This document shows, in pieces, positions 14,353 through 23,160 of a stretch of 33,692 nt of DNA. Origin of the DNA: a virus; the IMG/VR virus record IMGVR_UViG_3300005253_000156, positions 1 through 33,692 of that record. One strand, written 5' to 3'. The notes under the pieces were generated by a model. The model was not told where the DNA came from and did not search any database. It saw nothing but the letters and a program-made list of their open reading frames with translations. The position numbers were made by a program, and so were the translations under genes. Every line of letters starts with the position of its first letter. Position 1 is the first letter of the stretch.

Positions 14353-15168
14353 TTATGCTGTCGGGGGCGCTAGTGGAAAGAGGCCACCGGCTCCTGCGCC
14401 ACCACCGCCACCACCGCCGGTGCCCATCTTCTGCATGGCTTGCAACAGAACCATGAGGGCCGCGAAGTCGCCAGCCGACTCACCGCCCGCCTGAACGGCC
14501 CCGGAAAGCCTATTGTCTACGGGCTGAACCGGGCCGAACCTCTGTGGCCCCATGCCAGCGGTGCCTATTCGTGTCGCGCCAGCAATGCGCCTCTCATGGG
14601 GGGCTTGCTGTGTCTGTATGAAGTTCTGGAGCATTTGAACGAAGGTCTTATCTCCAATCAGCGACATCACATCCAAGAGGTCACGTTGGGCCTCGTCCTC
14701 TCTCCTTAGAAACCCGCCCGTCCTCTGAAATCCGAACTTCTTGGCCGTCTCCGACCTCTGCGCCCTGCCACGACCGGCCTGTTTTAATACAGGAGCCGAT
14801 GAAATCCGCGTGGTCGCACCAGAAAGAGCCCTGCCCGTCGCGCTGTCAAGAAACCTAGTGAAGTCAGGTCGGCCCCCAAGTCCAGCCTCTAAAGATTGAA
14901 AGCTCGACAACGCCTTCCCAGGGTCGAATTGGGGAGTGGGTAGGGGCGCAGGAGCACTTGGGGTCTTTTTCAAAAGAGCACCCCCGATGCCGCCAGCGGC
15001 ACTTAGGGCGGCCATCAGAGCAAGCATCGTCCCACTAATCGGCTCGGCTAAGATAACGCTGCGGGGGTTTTGTATTTGGCCCCACACGCTCTCCTCGACC
15101 CACTCGGCCCATCTCTCTTTCCAGCCGTTCCAGAAAGCCCTCAAGAGCTTTTTAACTAGCGACAGCAT
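14353..15168 (-). CDS. Gly-rich 271-aa putative internal virion protein
   Basis: An amphipathic Trp-rich N-terminus (LVKKLLRAFWNGWKERW) is followed by an Ala/Gly hydrophobic helix (TMLALMAALSAAGGIGGALL, about 47-66), then a Ser/Ala/Pro region with KFGFQRTGGFLRRED, and a glycine-rich tail (GTGGGGGGGAGAGG). AGGAGG lies upstream of ATG 15168. Its position with the charged 455-aa and giant genes resembles the internal virion protein sets of podoviruses; that assignment is inference from order and membrane-active composition. Confidence 0.5.
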   Translation of the reverse strand: MLSLVKKLLRAFWNGWKERWAEWVEESVWGQIQNPRSVILAEPISGTMLALMAALSAAGGIGGALLKKTPSAPAPLPTPQFDPGKALSSFQSLEAGLGGRPDFTRFLDSATGRALSGATTRISSAPVLKQAGRGRAQRSETAKKFGFQRTGGFLRREDEAQRDLLDVMSLIGDKTFVQMLQNFIQTQQAPHERRIAGATRIGTAGMGPQRFGPVQPVDNRLSGAVQAGGESAGDFAALMVLLQAMQKMGTGGGGGGGAGAGGLFPLAPPTA

Positions 15169-15442
15169 CTTTAATTCCTCCTGATAGGGGGGTTGGGTTT
15201 ACATCACCCCCGTAAACAAGTTCTCGTAGAAATCTGCGAGACCCGTTGGCTAACTCATCATACTCCTCGTCCGTCAAACCAAGGGCATCAGCAACCTTCC
15301 GCGACCTGCACATATCGGGTCGGGTAGCATAGATGGAACACCTATTATCCTCGGTTAGCTTAGGACACCTCTCAAGTCCGGTAAAGGGGTTATTCACCGT
15401 GCAACAGGCCCCGCAACCCTCACACTTATAGGTTATTACCAT
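15152..15442 (-). CDS. YkgJ-type Cys-cluster protein (zinc/iron chelating, UPF0153)
   Basis: A 96-residue protein with the family signature: CEGCGACC (7-14), RCPKLTEDNRCSIYATRPDMC (Cys at 26, 35 and 45) and the following RSR. This set of seven Cys with the CxxCxxCC start and SIY..RP..C is diagnostic of YkgJ-like proteins, which bind zinc or iron; their function is poorly known. Its location between a fibre-like gene and an internal-virion-type gene is unusual. It overlaps both neighbours, so it is translated with them. Confidence 0.8.
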   Translation of the reverse strand: MVITYKCEGCGACCTVNNPFTGLERCPKLTEDNRCSIYATRPDMCRSRKVADALGLTDEEYDELANGSRRFLRELVYGGDVNPTPLSGGIKDAVAS

Positions 15443-16506
15443 TACTCAATCCCTATGGTGTCCCAATAGCCGAGGGTGTTGATTATAACGGTAGTGGTGT
15501 TCGCATCCTCAACAGCCATATATTCCATTTGAGAGTTACTATCCACCAGAACCGTACACTCTCCAACTACTCCATCGGTGCTACCATCTCCGGATTGGGC
15601 CTCCACTCCAATGCAAAACTCGTCCTCGTTGGCCGTAGTGTCGGAGTCCCCCGTGGGACGTACCAGACCACCAAATAGAAAGTTGCCCTGGTCCCCATCA
15701 GAAGCAACCCTTAGACGAACCAAGGCAAGCGTAGTAGGTGGTGCGGTCAGGGTGCCCGTCTCTGCGGTGTCGTTTGTGATAGTGTTGTCGTCAACATCCT
15801 TAATCGGGTCATCCCACCTGAAATACCTTCCAACCCGAGTAAAGTTGATGATATTGTTTCCTGAGCCTGTCCGGACATATCCGATTATCCTAAAGGTGCA
15901 ATTGGTGTACCCCGACGGGCAATTCATCGAAGTCGCTATCTTATTGTAATACCCGCCTATGGCCGTCCCGTCGCTTTTCTGGACAACCAAAACTTCGTAC
16001 CAGGTGTCGGCCTCGGCATCATTTGTGACATCATCGTTGTCGTCCATCCCGTTAATGCCTTGGGTATCTATGGCGGCTGTGAGCGTGGCTGAAACGGCAA
16101 GGTTGGTCGAGTCCGTTGAGTCGGTGGCACGCCCTACAGCTATGTCAATATCGTGGGCTGTGTCGCCCGCAGCATTGGATATGCCAAGGCCGAATAAATA
16201 GCCCTGGAGGGCCACACCGACGACAGGCGTTCCCTCAGAGCCGCCGCCGTGGTCATGCCCACCACTTGTGAAAGCAATCTTGGACTCACTTATCGCGGCG
16301 GTGGCAGAGATGTTGACGTTCTCTATCCCGCCGTTGATAGTGGCTTCGAGCGTGGCCCGAGGGTCGTTAATCGAAGAAGCCGTGATGGTGTCGCCCGTCG
16401 AAACCCTACCAAGGCTTATTGTGCCCGCCAGCGCCTTTGAGCCGACGAACCACGCCCCCACCAAGGCAAGGACCGCAATTGCTAACCGCTTACTCGGTTT
16501 CATCAT
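15442..16506 (-). CDS. Secreted-type fibre or adhesin-like virion protein
   Basis: Starts at ATG 16506 or 16503, with GAGGAG just upstream. A clear Sec signal follows: MKPSKRL, then AIAVLALVGAWFVGS and a likely cleavage at KALA-GT. The mature part is beta-rich and Thr/Asn/Asp-rich, with a His/Gly patch (SGGHDHGGGSEG) often seen in phage fibre proteins and aromatic strands such as GYVRTGSGNN and WYEVLVVQKSDG. No collagen repeats or lyase motif. A receptor-binding or decorating role fits its place in the tail gene block, but the export signal is odd for a virion protein assembled in the cytoplasm. Confidence 0.5.
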   Translation of the reverse strand: MMKPSKRLAIAVLALVGAWFVGSKALAGTISLGRVSTGDTITASSINDPRATLEATINGGIENVNISATAAISESKIAFTSGGHDHGGGSEGTPVVGVALQGYLFGLGISNAAGDTAHDIDIAVGRATDSTDSTNLAVSATLTAAIDTQGINGMDDNDDVTNDAEADTWYEVLVVQKSDGTAIGGYYNKIATSMNCPSGYTNCTFRIIGYVRTGSGNNIINFTRVGRYFRWDDPIKDVDDNTITNDTAETGTLTAPPTTLALVRLRVASDGDQGNFLFGGLVRPTGDSDTTANEDEFCIGVEAQSGDGSTDGVVGECTVLVDSNSQMEYMAVEDANTTTVIINTLGYWDTIGIE

Positions 16507-16687
16507 CTGGCTCCTCAAGAGCACTCCGCTCGGCCTCGTCAAAGTCGAAAGGCTCTACCGGCTCGATAGGGTCGAGGGTCGTTATCGGCTCTCCCCGTAA
16601 GAGTTTTTCAAGGACCACACAGTTCATCCTCATGCTATCCAAGATAGCTACGAGTGCAATTCTTGGGATTTCCACGGTTTCGCCCAT
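16490..16687 (-). CDS. Hypothetical 65-aa acidic protein
   Basis: Starts [16 protein letters not shown] and ends in a strongly acidic tail (FDEAERSALEEPDDETE). ATG 16687 overlaps the upstream stop by one base, and its own 3' end provides the ribosome binding site of the fibre-like gene. No family recognised. Confidence 0.5.
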   Translation of the reverse strand: MGETVEIPRIALVAILDSMRMNCVVLEKLLRGEPITTLDPIEPVEPFDFDEAERSALEEPDDETE

Positions 16688-17091
16688 TACTCAATCCCCC
16701 GAAGCCTTTTGATCCGGCGTCTCTGGTCAAAGATTAGCTTTGCGGTTTCGCCTATTTCCCATTGAACCCTCACGGCCTTATAGTCCGAAGGCTTTTGGAT
16801 ATATTCGTTCGTCATCTGGATTATGAAGTTGAGCCTAATCTCTATATCGGCATCAGCCCCGTTCAGCCTCCTCGTCGCCCTGGCTACTTCCTCCTTGGTT
16901 CTTCCAAGGTCGCCCGAAGCGTAGGCTTCCATCATCTCCCGCTTGAGCTTCTCGTAATCGGCCCGGAGCCCCCTGGTGGCCGCATGAAGGGTGGCCTTGT
17001 TCAAAATAGGGGTGTGGGCCTGAGCCGTCCCCGGGAAGAGGCTAAAGACAAAAAGGCTACCAAGTAGAAATCGCAACCCTTTATTTAACAT
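16687..17091 (-). CDS. Exported helical protein of 134 aa
   Basis: I set the start at ATG 17091, with GGGGAG upstream, inside the end of the HNH gene. The N-terminus is a textbook Sec signal: MLNKGLRF, hydrophobic [11 protein letters not shown], and AQA-HT at the likely cleavage site. The mature chain is helical and Arg/Glu-rich ([20 protein letters not shown], then [15 protein letters not shown]). It may act in the periplasm. Function unknown. Confidence 0.55.
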   Translation of the reverse strand: MLNKGLRFLLGSLFVFSLFPGTAQAHTPILNKATLHAATRGLRADYEKLKREMMEAYASGDLGRTKEEVARATRRLNGADADIEIRLNFIIQMTNEYIQKPSDYKAVRVQWEIGETAKLIFDQRRRIKRLRGIE

Positions 17092-17569
17092 GTTTCCACG
17101 TCTCCCCTGTTCTTGCTTCACTTATGGTAGACGAGCTAACTCCATAAATCTTCATCAGTTCCACACCGCTTCTCTTGTCCAGGCGAATTTCCTTAACAAT
17201 TTCCTCCGTTAGTTTTGCTGATGGACGATGTTCCCCTCGTGAAACACGCCCTGGATGAAGCCTCAACCCATGTCGTTCCCCAGAAGCCATGCGGCCCTTT
17301 GAAGCAGCATCTTGAATATTATCTTTCTGCGTGCCCACAAATAAGTGAGACGGATTTACACAGGGCGGATTGTCGCAATGATGGCACACAAACATTCCCT
17401 CGGGGATTGGCCCAACCTCCATTTCATAAGCTACTCGATGCGCCCCTGCCTGTTTGCCGTTAAGCTGGAGCGTGCCATATCCACCACCTGTCTTATTCAA
17501 GGTTCCTTTCCAAATCCAACAGCTGTCCCGGTCTAGAATATTCACTCGTGACCAAAATCGGTTTTTCAT
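17081..17569 (-). CDS. Free-standing HNH homing-type endonuclease
   Basis: A 162-residue HNH_3-type nuclease. [20 protein letters not shown] (20-39) leads to AHRVAYE (43-49), then [19 protein letters not shown] (62-80) holding the zinc Cys and the HNH His/Asn residues, and [11 protein letters not shown]. The C-terminal region ([20 protein letters not shown] to [12 protein letters not shown]) is a helix-turn-helix DNA-binding domain typical of phage homing endonucleases. It interrupts the tail-gene order between a small fibre-related gene and an exported protein gene, consistent with selfish insertion. The next gene starts within its last codons. Confidence 0.85.
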   Translation of the reverse strand: MKNRFWSRVNILDRDSCWIWKGTLNKTGGGYGTLQLNGKQAGAHRVAYEMEVGPIPEGMFVCHHCDNPPCVNPSHLFVGTQKDNIQDAASKGRMASGERHGLRLHPGRVSRGEHRPSAKLTEEIVKEIRLDKRSGVELMKIYGVSSSTISEARTGETWKHVK

Positions 17570-17572
17570 AAA

Positions 17573-17800
17573 TCACCAAGTGCTGTGCGCTATGCGGCGC
17601 CAAGTGTTATCCGCGGTACAAAGATATAAATAACTTGAATCATAGGTCCAATCTCCCTGGTTGCCCGAATCCGTCGCGCTTGACGGAGTCCTCTTCACGG
17701 CGGTTGGATTAAGGAACATCCGTGATATCTCATCAAGCTCCCTCCTCAGCCCAGGGATATCCGGAAATTGGTGTCGCGGCGTAAAGGTTCTCCTTACCAT
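17573..17800 (-). CDS. Small tail-associated protein with C-terminal sugar-fibre-type motif
   Basis: 75 residues starting MVRRTFTPRHQFPD. The C-terminal GNQGDWTYDSSYLYLCTADNTWRRIAHSTW stretch (46-75) matches a short motif found at the ends of phage tail fibre and structural proteins (SGxxG-D-x-YLYxCTxxNTW-x-R). ATG 17800 overlaps the nozzle gene stop in TGATG. Probably a small virion or tail protein. Confidence 0.55.
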   Translation of the reverse strand: MVRRTFTPRHQFPDIPGLRRELDEISRMFLNPTAVKRTPSSATDSGNQGDWTYDSSYLYLCTADNTWRRIAHSTW

Positions 17801-19602
17801 CAGGACGTGGCCTCAACGTAGGGGATGTATCCATAGAGCGTGAACTTCTCATTGAGGCCATTCGTTCTGAAACGATACCTAATGGCCTTTCCGTAAGAGT
17901 TGGTCGGCACCTTTCTCGGGACGGCCCCAAGCGATCCTATCACCGCCGTTCCGACTATCGCCGTCCCGACTATCGCCGAGTCCGGCGCAAGGTTAATTGT
18001 CTTCTGGAGGCCAACGCCATCTTGGAAATCAACCATGTGATTTACTTGCAATAACCAATCCCCGACATTCCTGGTAATAACATCCATCTCGGGGAAGTGC
18101 TTAAAGAGGTCCATGCGTCCGTGTGTGTGCCACCGGCTGAACCAAAAAGAGTCGATAGCCGCCCCGTCGTCGCTCGCCCCGCTGTCCTGTTGAAAGACTA
18201 TCCCACGACGGCTTATGGTGAACGCCTCACCAGCGGCGACAGCACCTTCGGTGTAGCTGGTTAGCTGGAGAGATGTGGCTCCCGCAACCGACGTAACTAC
18301 AAAAGCCGTACCCGTAGAAGTAGGTATGAAGTCGTTTCCCACCATGCTCTGATCGAAGGCGGTGCCGCTCCCCGTCACCACACCACCAGCACTTATGGAA
18401 ACCGTCCCTGTTACATAGTCGGGCTTGCCAGATGAGGTCAGGATTACCCTCTTATCGTTGCTGTCCCTCCCGACCACTATCGCCCTAACGTCGGCGTCGC
18501 TGTAGAACCATTGGCCCAAGAAAAGACCGCTCCCTCTTCTGGAAACAGGGTCAATGTCAATCAGCTTCGTACCCCAATAATAATCGAGGGCCAAGGAGTT
18601 GTACGAGTCTCCGGCATCAGGAGCAAAGAGCATATATTTCTGCAATTCGGGGTCAACCCCGGCCACGGCCCCTGCAATCTGGGCCTTGTTAAGGCCGCTG
18701 AAATCGGTGTCATCGCTTCCGAATAGGACGCCAGGAATCTTGACGCCTATCTTTTCTAGCCTGTATTGGAGGTCGAACTTATAAACCATCCCGTCTGTGC
18801 CTAGAAAAACAAATGCGTTCTCGCCGGGAAGGACCTTGATTGTCTGGAAGGAGAGCGTTCCCATGTCCCCGACGCGCCTAATCCAAAATGGCGTGACCGC
18901 ATCACCCGTATAAAGAATGGCGAATATCTCCTCCTCGTTGAGGACGAAGGCTACATCGCCCATAACCACGCCGCCTTTTGGTATGCTACGGCCTGGAATC
19001 TGGACGAAGTTATTTGCCTCGCTCCAAGAAGTCGCACCCGCAACGTCGAGGTCCTTAGAGTGCTCAAATCTGAAGTCCTGGTCTGTGGCGGTCATGGGGC
19101 CTATAAACACCCTGTCGGCAAGGGTGAAGCATAGTTGGCCCTTTGGCAGATCGGCATCGTCTGATAGGTCGGTAACGTCCCCTGTTTGCGGGTCGTATTT
19201 CTGGGGGGCGTCCACGCCATTAGTCAGCGCAAGATATATTCTCGTTCCTTCTACGAAGGTCGTAGAGGTCCACACCTTGTCGGCCGTGAATCCCGCCCTC
19301 TTGCTCGTCCACGTCCCTGTTTTAGAAAGGGCAGAGCCCAACCATATTGCATCATCGGCCGTCTTTAGTAGGTGTCCAGCCCCCGTCTCATCGGTGAAAT
19401 AGTGGAGGCTGTAAATGTCAAGACCGCTGCCGTTCCTTGCGGTGTTGTACCTATCCCGCCCCTTCCTCGTAGATATATGGTCGCCGAAGAAGTCCACGTT
19501 CCTGCAATTGGTGGACTCGTTCGGGTAGCCGCCCATGCGGGCGTCTCGGTCGTTCACCCCAAGCGGGGTGAGTATCTCAATAGGCTGATAAAGTCTAGCC
19601 AT
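17800..19602 (-). CDS. Tail nozzle / tail tubular B-like protein
   Basis: A 600-residue beta-rich protein. N-terminal GGYPNESTNCRNVDFFGDHISTRKGRDRY (24-52), with repeated aromatic strands such as RIYLALTNGVDAPQKYD and LADRVFIGPM, is typical of podovirus nozzle or stabilisation proteins that form the distal tail tube. Residues about 397-464 (GTVSISAGGVVTGSG to FVVTSVAGATSLQL) look like an inserted domain also found in other phage structural proteins. A short tandem AIVGTAIVGTAVIG lies at 543-556. It follows the adaptor gene by six bases, the usual order in short-tailed phages. Confidence 0.7.
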   Translation of the reverse strand: MARLYQPIEILTPLGVNDRDARMGGYPNESTNCRNVDFFGDHISTRKGRDRYNTARNGSGLDIYSLHYFTDETGAGHLLKTADDAIWLGSALSKTGTWTSKRAGFTADKVWTSTTFVEGTRIYLALTNGVDAPQKYDPQTGDVTDLSDDADLPKGQLCFTLADRVFIGPMTATDQDFRFEHSKDLDVAGATSWSEANNFVQIPGRSIPKGGVVMGDVAFVLNEEEIFAILYTGDAVTPFWIRRVGDMGTLSFQTIKVLPGENAFVFLGTDGMVYKFDLQYRLEKIGVKIPGVLFGSDDTDFSGLNKAQIAGAVAGVDPELQKYMLFAPDAGDSYNSLALDYYWGTKLIDIDPVSRRGSGLFLGQWFYSDADVRAIVVGRDSNDKRVILTSSGKPDYVTGTVSISAGGVVTGSGTAFDQSMVGNDFIPTSTGTAFVVTSVAGATSLQLTSYTEGAVAAGEAFTISRRGIVFQQDSGASDDGAAIDSFWFSRWHTHGRMDLFKHFPEMDVITRNVGDWLLQVNHMVDFQDGVGLQKTINLAPDSAIVGTAIVGTAVIGSLGAVPRKVPTNSYGKAIRYRFRTNGLNEKFTLYGYIPYVEATS

Positions 19603-19608
19603 AACCTC

Positions 19609-20586
19609 TTACCAAACAGGAGGAAAGTCGCCATCTAGGAGAAGGGTTTGTGTGCTAACGCCTCTTCTGCCCCCCTGAATAAAATGAACCCTGTTTAGCT
19701 CTCTCATGTTTTTAATAAGAGCCCTACTCAACATCGGCCCTGGCCGACCACTCAGGGGGTGAAAAAGTTCTGCCAACGCAGGACCGGCCTTCTGGTGCCC
19801 ATCATATTCCAACCACCGGGCGTAAACGTGCTGCATCCCTAGTTGCTGAACTTGGGCGGGCCAAATATCATCGTCATTGACCAAAACCGCAAGCTCCATG
19901 TCGCCCCTAACGGTGAGCGTCTTGCCCGCCGTGGAAGGGGTCAAATAGAGCCCCAAAGTCGTGTAATCAACCGCAATCTTGTTGGGTGGTAGCTCGGCGA
20001 GTGTCACGGCGGCTGAGTTGCTTGTGGCCGTAATAACGCCCACAGCCACAGCATCGAGGGCCGGACCATAGAGAATTTCTGTAAAGCTCAAGGAGCCCAC
20101 CACGTCCGTTGTCCCGTTAAGGGAAAGTTCCTCCGTTCTCTCAATCCCTCCTACCAGCCCGGTTATCCTTATTTTTTGGGTGTCGTCGGACGCATCGTCT
20201 GAGGAAACCGTGACCACCGATGCGCTTGAGGGCTGATTCTTTACATTCCTCGTTCCGTTCAAATAGTAAAAGTTCGGGTAAGTGGTCGTGGAAGGATTTG
20301 GATCGCGGAGGTCAATCTCTTGGAGGTCTTTCGGAAACAGGTACTTTTCTATATCCGTCGTGAACTTGACAACCCTAATATCCGATATTAGAGGCGTAAG
20401 TCCGTATTCGGCTTGAGATGCTACGGTAACAAAGGTCCAGGTAAAACGTAGGCACCGCCAATTATATTGCATTAACCACTCGCGGGCCCCCTCGAACCAG
20501 TCCCCCATGTCTGCCGAGGCCGTGGAAATGGTCGTGTTCCTAATCCGACGCTGAACCTGTTGTTTCATCTGGAGGTAATTACGCAT
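19609..20586 (-). CDS. Tail adaptor (gatekeeper) protein
   Basis: 325 residues. Helical N-terminus with MKQQVQRRIRNT and WFEGAREWLMQYNWRCLRF (30-48), then a strand-rich part (ASQAEYGLTPLISDIRVVKF). A Ser/Thr-rich inserted Ig-like domain (about 118-215) is followed by VDYTTLGLYLTPSTAGKTLTVRGD and a helical C-terminus (MQHVYARWLEYDGHQKAGPA). This resembles podovirus head-tail adaptors (T7 gp11 / P22 gp4 type in placement) located immediately before the nozzle gene. Identity is inferred from architecture and order. Confidence 0.6.
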   Translation of the reverse strand: MRNYLQMKQQVQRRIRNTTISTASADMGDWFEGAREWLMQYNWRCLRFTWTFVTVASQAEYGLTPLISDIRVVKFTTDIEKYLFPKDLQEIDLRDPNPSTTTYPNFYYLNGTRNVKNQPSSASVVTVSSDDASDDTQKIRITGLVGGIERTEELSLNGTTDVVGSLSFTEILYGPALDAVAVGVITATSNSAAVTLAELPPNKIAVDYTTLGLYLTPSTAGKTLTVRGDMELAVLVNDDDIWPAQVQQLGMQHVYARWLEYDGHQKAGPALAELFHPLSGRPGPMLSRALIKNMRELNRVHFIQGGRRGVSTQTLLLDGDFPPVW

Positions 20587-21455
20587 TAATCGTACCAGAC
20601 CATGACGAATAGGTTGAGCGTGGAGCCCAGTTCATTGTTGAACCCGACGGCGGTCCCGTTGTCATAGATGTTGAAGGTAGTATCGTTATCCTCCGTGGTT
20701 CCGACATTGGCACCGCTTGTAGATATGAGCGTCACGGCAGCGGCAGAGGTAAAGGTAAACAACGCATACTCAGCATCACCAAGCCTTGCAAAGCCAAAGC
20801 CTCCATTTGAGGGGGCCGCCATTATGACTTTGCCCGAATCGGCAACGTCTTCCTGCGTGCCCCACCTATTGGTAGTTCCATTCAGGTTGTTCCAGGAGGA
20901 AATACCCTCACTCTCCGTCATGAGGAACATGGCCGCTTGGCCTGTGGCTATGTCCTGCGACCAGAGCGCAAAAGAGTCAATGCCTAAGGAGGTCGGCGGG
21001 GTTGCAGCATTATCGAAGGCTACTTGGCCAGCACCGCTAGTAACGTTCGCCCCAAAGAATGTTAAGTTTGCGGGGTTAAAGTCTAGTGTTCCTGACGCTA
21101 TCATTGTAACGCCGCTATTGCCTTTATTGTCAAAGATTAACGTGCCGGTCGTGTCGGCGAGGTCGAAGCTTATCCCGCTGCTCGAAGTCGTACAGGTAAA
21201 CACTAGGTCGGAGCCGTCGTACTCCAAAGTGCAGTCGCCGTCGGTGCCGAACTTGATTTTTTTGCTGTCCCTCCATGTAATATCCTTGTTTATCGTCGAG
21301 GGCGTCCCCCGAACACCAAAAACCGCCATTGCCACCTCCGGCCTGCCGACGTACAAGACCCGAGGAGCGAATTGATAGGCGAGAAACAACGCCGCAAGCA
21401 GAACAACGACGAAGCATTTGTTAGGCGAGCTTCGATTCTTATTTATGCGCTTCAT
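20586..21455 (-). CDS. Fibre or decoration-like protein with N-terminal membrane signal
   Basis: 289 residues. The N-terminus is basic (MKRINKNRSSPNK), then hydrophobic CFVVVLLAALFLAYQF, with a possible cleavage after PEVAMA. The mature part is Gly/Ser/Thr-rich beta (KIKFGTDGDCTLEYDGSDLV resembles strands found in phage fibre proteins), ending in GFNNELGSTLNLFVMVWYD. ATG 21455 overlaps the next gene upstream (ATGA). The last codon overlaps the adaptor start. A surface-exposed, possibly host-binding protein is plausible. Confidence 0.5.
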   Translation of the reverse strand: MKRINKNRSSPNKCFVVVLLAALFLAYQFAPRVLYVGRPEVAMAVFGVRGTPSTINKDITWRDSKKIKFGTDGDCTLEYDGSDLVFTCTTSSSGISFDLADTTGTLIFDNKGNSGVTMIASGTLDFNPANLTFFGANVTSGAGQVAFDNAATPPTSLGIDSFALWSQDIATGQAAMFLMTESEGISSWNNLNGTTNRWGTQEDVADSGKVIMAAPSNGGFGFARLGDAEYALFTFTSAAAVTLISTSGANVGTTEDNDTTFNIYDNGTAVGFNNELGSTLNLFVMVWYD

Positions 21456-21793
21456 GGCGTATCCCCCGGATAGCTGGCGTAGAGCACAATCACGCCGTCA
21501 GCGCTTGTATCCACGTCGATCTGAATCTTGTTCAAGTCATCCCTGAGCCCGCCAGCGTGCAAAACGCTCTGCCCGCCACTCAGGGGCGAAGGGAAATGCT
21601 CACCAATGGTCAAAGGATAAGCGTTGCTACTTGGAGGCATGTCGTCGCTTCCAACGTAGACGTTCGCCCCCGAGTTCCCCTGAATCGGCGTCAGGGTCCA
21701 CCATAAGACCTTGAACGCATTAGGCTTCAATGCCTCTGGTGTCCCCGACGCCGCCACCGTTTTCCTAAACCAGCCGTAGCTCAAAACGCTCAT
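21452..21793 (-). CDS. Hypothetical 113-aa virion-type protein
   Basis: A compact beta protein starting MSVLSYGWFRKTVAASG with NVYVGSDDMPPSSNAYPLTIGEHF and a final VIVLYASYPG. AAAGGGAA lies just before ATG 21793. The pattern is like small head-decoration or tail proteins of marine and soil podoviruses, but I recognise no named family. It overlaps the fibre-like gene. Confidence 0.5.
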   Translation of the reverse strand: MSVLSYGWFRKTVAASGTPEALKPNAFKVLWWTLTPIQGNSGANVYVGSDDMPPSSNAYPLTIGEHFPSPLSGGQSVLHAGGLRDDLNKIQIDVDTSADGVIVLYASYPGDTP

Positions 21794-21799
21794 TTCCCT

Positions 21800-23125
21800 T
21801 TACCTCTCTGTGAGAACATAAGCCCCCGACGAAACCACCACCGCCACCGTCGCTAGCTGTGCGACATGCATTGTGGGGTTAAAGAAGCTGTGGACTAGGA
21901 TTGCTACAACCGCGCCCATGCACCGCCGGAGTTCGAGGCTCCCCATGAGCCCGCGTGCCCGCCTAAAGAGCCAGTAGATGAAGCCGAACACCATGACCAG
22001 CCCCACAAGCCCATGCTCGAACAGCACTTGTAGATACTCATTGTGGGCGTGGAGGTTCCAATTCGGCCCCTGATAACCAGGCTTACCTATGTTCTTCGGG
22101 CCAGAGCCGGGGTAATTGAACCAGTAGTGGCCCGTCTCGTCTTGTCCGCTGATATGAGGGAATATCTGAGCGTAGCCCGATGCTCCGTAACCTATCAACC
22201 ATGCACTTGACTCGGGAAGGAACGCTTTTTTCTCTCCCTGAGTCAATGCGTTCGCTGGCAATGTCTTTCTCTGGCCTGGGAGGGGAACCATTTGAATGGT
22301 GGTTTTCCAAATCTGCCACCTGTCCCAATCGGCATAAGCCGGCCTGTCGATGAAGAGAACATACGCAGGAATTACACCTATCAGCCCCACCACCACCAGT
22401 CGGCGCCACCCTATGAGTAGCGTCCGGCCAGCGTAGGTGATGTATCCGGCCAAAACCGCGACCATCGAAGATGAACTCTTGGTCACTATCAGGGCACCGA
22501 TAATCAGCCCGTAAATAAGATAATTGGGGAAGGGCCTGAACCGATCCAGCGTCAAGGGAAAGATGAAGGCCAAGTACGCCGCCATGTGCCAAGTATTCCC
22601 GACAATCCCGATGACGTGTTCGGGCTTCGCGTGGTGCCACTTAGGGTTTTTCAATAATGGAAGCCACCCAATCGCGGGATAGCCGGCAACGTGAAGTAAA
22701 ACAATAGCTGCGTGGACAGACCCTATAATCACTAGAGCCGTGTTCACCTTGAAAACGTCAAGGCGCCCCAAGGAGCCGCTCAGAATAATCCATGCAAGAG
22801 AAAAGAATAAGGCCGAGTGGAAAAACTTGAGCCCGACAGGGTCTACATAAAAGAAAAGTTTTTGCATCGTGAAGGAAAGGGGATAGATAACCCCGAAGGC
22901 AGACCAAACGACGAAAGCGGCCAGCCACTTGCTCTGAGCAATTGTCTTGTCGCCCTTCCACATCCACCAACCTATAAGGCCGTAGATGGCCCAATAGGTC
23001 AGGAGCTCACGCGGAGTAGTAACCCTGTCCCCAATTGGGGGAACTCTAGCGTAACCCGTAGCCCCACCCTGCGGGATGAGGAAAAACGATTGTACCGCTA
23101 GAAAGAATATTAACCCTCTTACCAT
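21800..23125 (-). CDS. O-antigen ligase/polymerase-like membrane protein (Wzy_C/WaaL type)
   Basis: A 441-residue integral membrane protein with about ten to twelve hydrophobic helices. Family features: GNTWHMAAYLAFIFPL (176-191), the VTKSSSSMVAVLAGY segment (214-228), a periplasmic loop with RWQIWKTTIQMVPLPG (269-284) and GYGASGYAQIFP (312-323), and the diagnostic HAHNEYLQVLFEHGLVGL (359-376). Proteins of this group join or polymerise O-antigen on lipid carriers at the periplasmic face. A strong GGAGGGTG precedes ATG 23125. In a phage capsid/tail operon it could alter host O-antigen to block superinfection; phage D3 carrying an O-antigen polymerase is a known parallel. Ligase and polymerase cannot be separated here. 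Confidence 0.75.
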   Translation of the reverse strand: MVRGLIFFLAVQSFFLIPQGGATGYARVPPIGDRVTTPRELLTYWAIYGLIGWWMWKGDKTIAQSKWLAAFVVWSAFGVIYPLSFTMQKLFFYVDPVGLKFFHSALFFSLAWIILSGSLGRLDVFKVNTALVIIGSVHAAIVLLHVAGYPAIGWLPLLKNPKWHHAKPEHVIGIVGNTWHMAAYLAFIFPLTLDRFRPFPNYLIYGLIIGALIVTKSSSSMVAVLAGYITYAGRTLLIGWRRLVVVGLIGVIPAYVLFIDRPAYADWDRWQIWKTTIQMVPLPGQRKTLPANALTQGEKKAFLPESSAWLIGYGASGYAQIFPHISGQDETGHYWFNYPGSGPKNIGKPGYQGPNWNLHAHNEYLQVLFEHGLVGLVMVFGFIYWLFRRARGLMGSLELRRCMGAVVAILVHSFFNPTMHVAQLATVAVVVSSGAYVLTER

Positions 23126-23160
23126 GACACCCTCCTTGCTTTGAGGCAGAAGAACCCCAT

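Noticed and set aside
20668-21375. 235-codon plus-strand frame
   Set aside because: Antisense to the fibre-like gene, which is placed and coupled correctly in the operon; no plus-strand signals.
22083-22640. 185-codon minus-strand frame inside the O-antigen-ligase-like gene
   Set aside because: Arg/Gly/His-rich with no recognisable motif; the overlapping frame has diagnostic family signatures.
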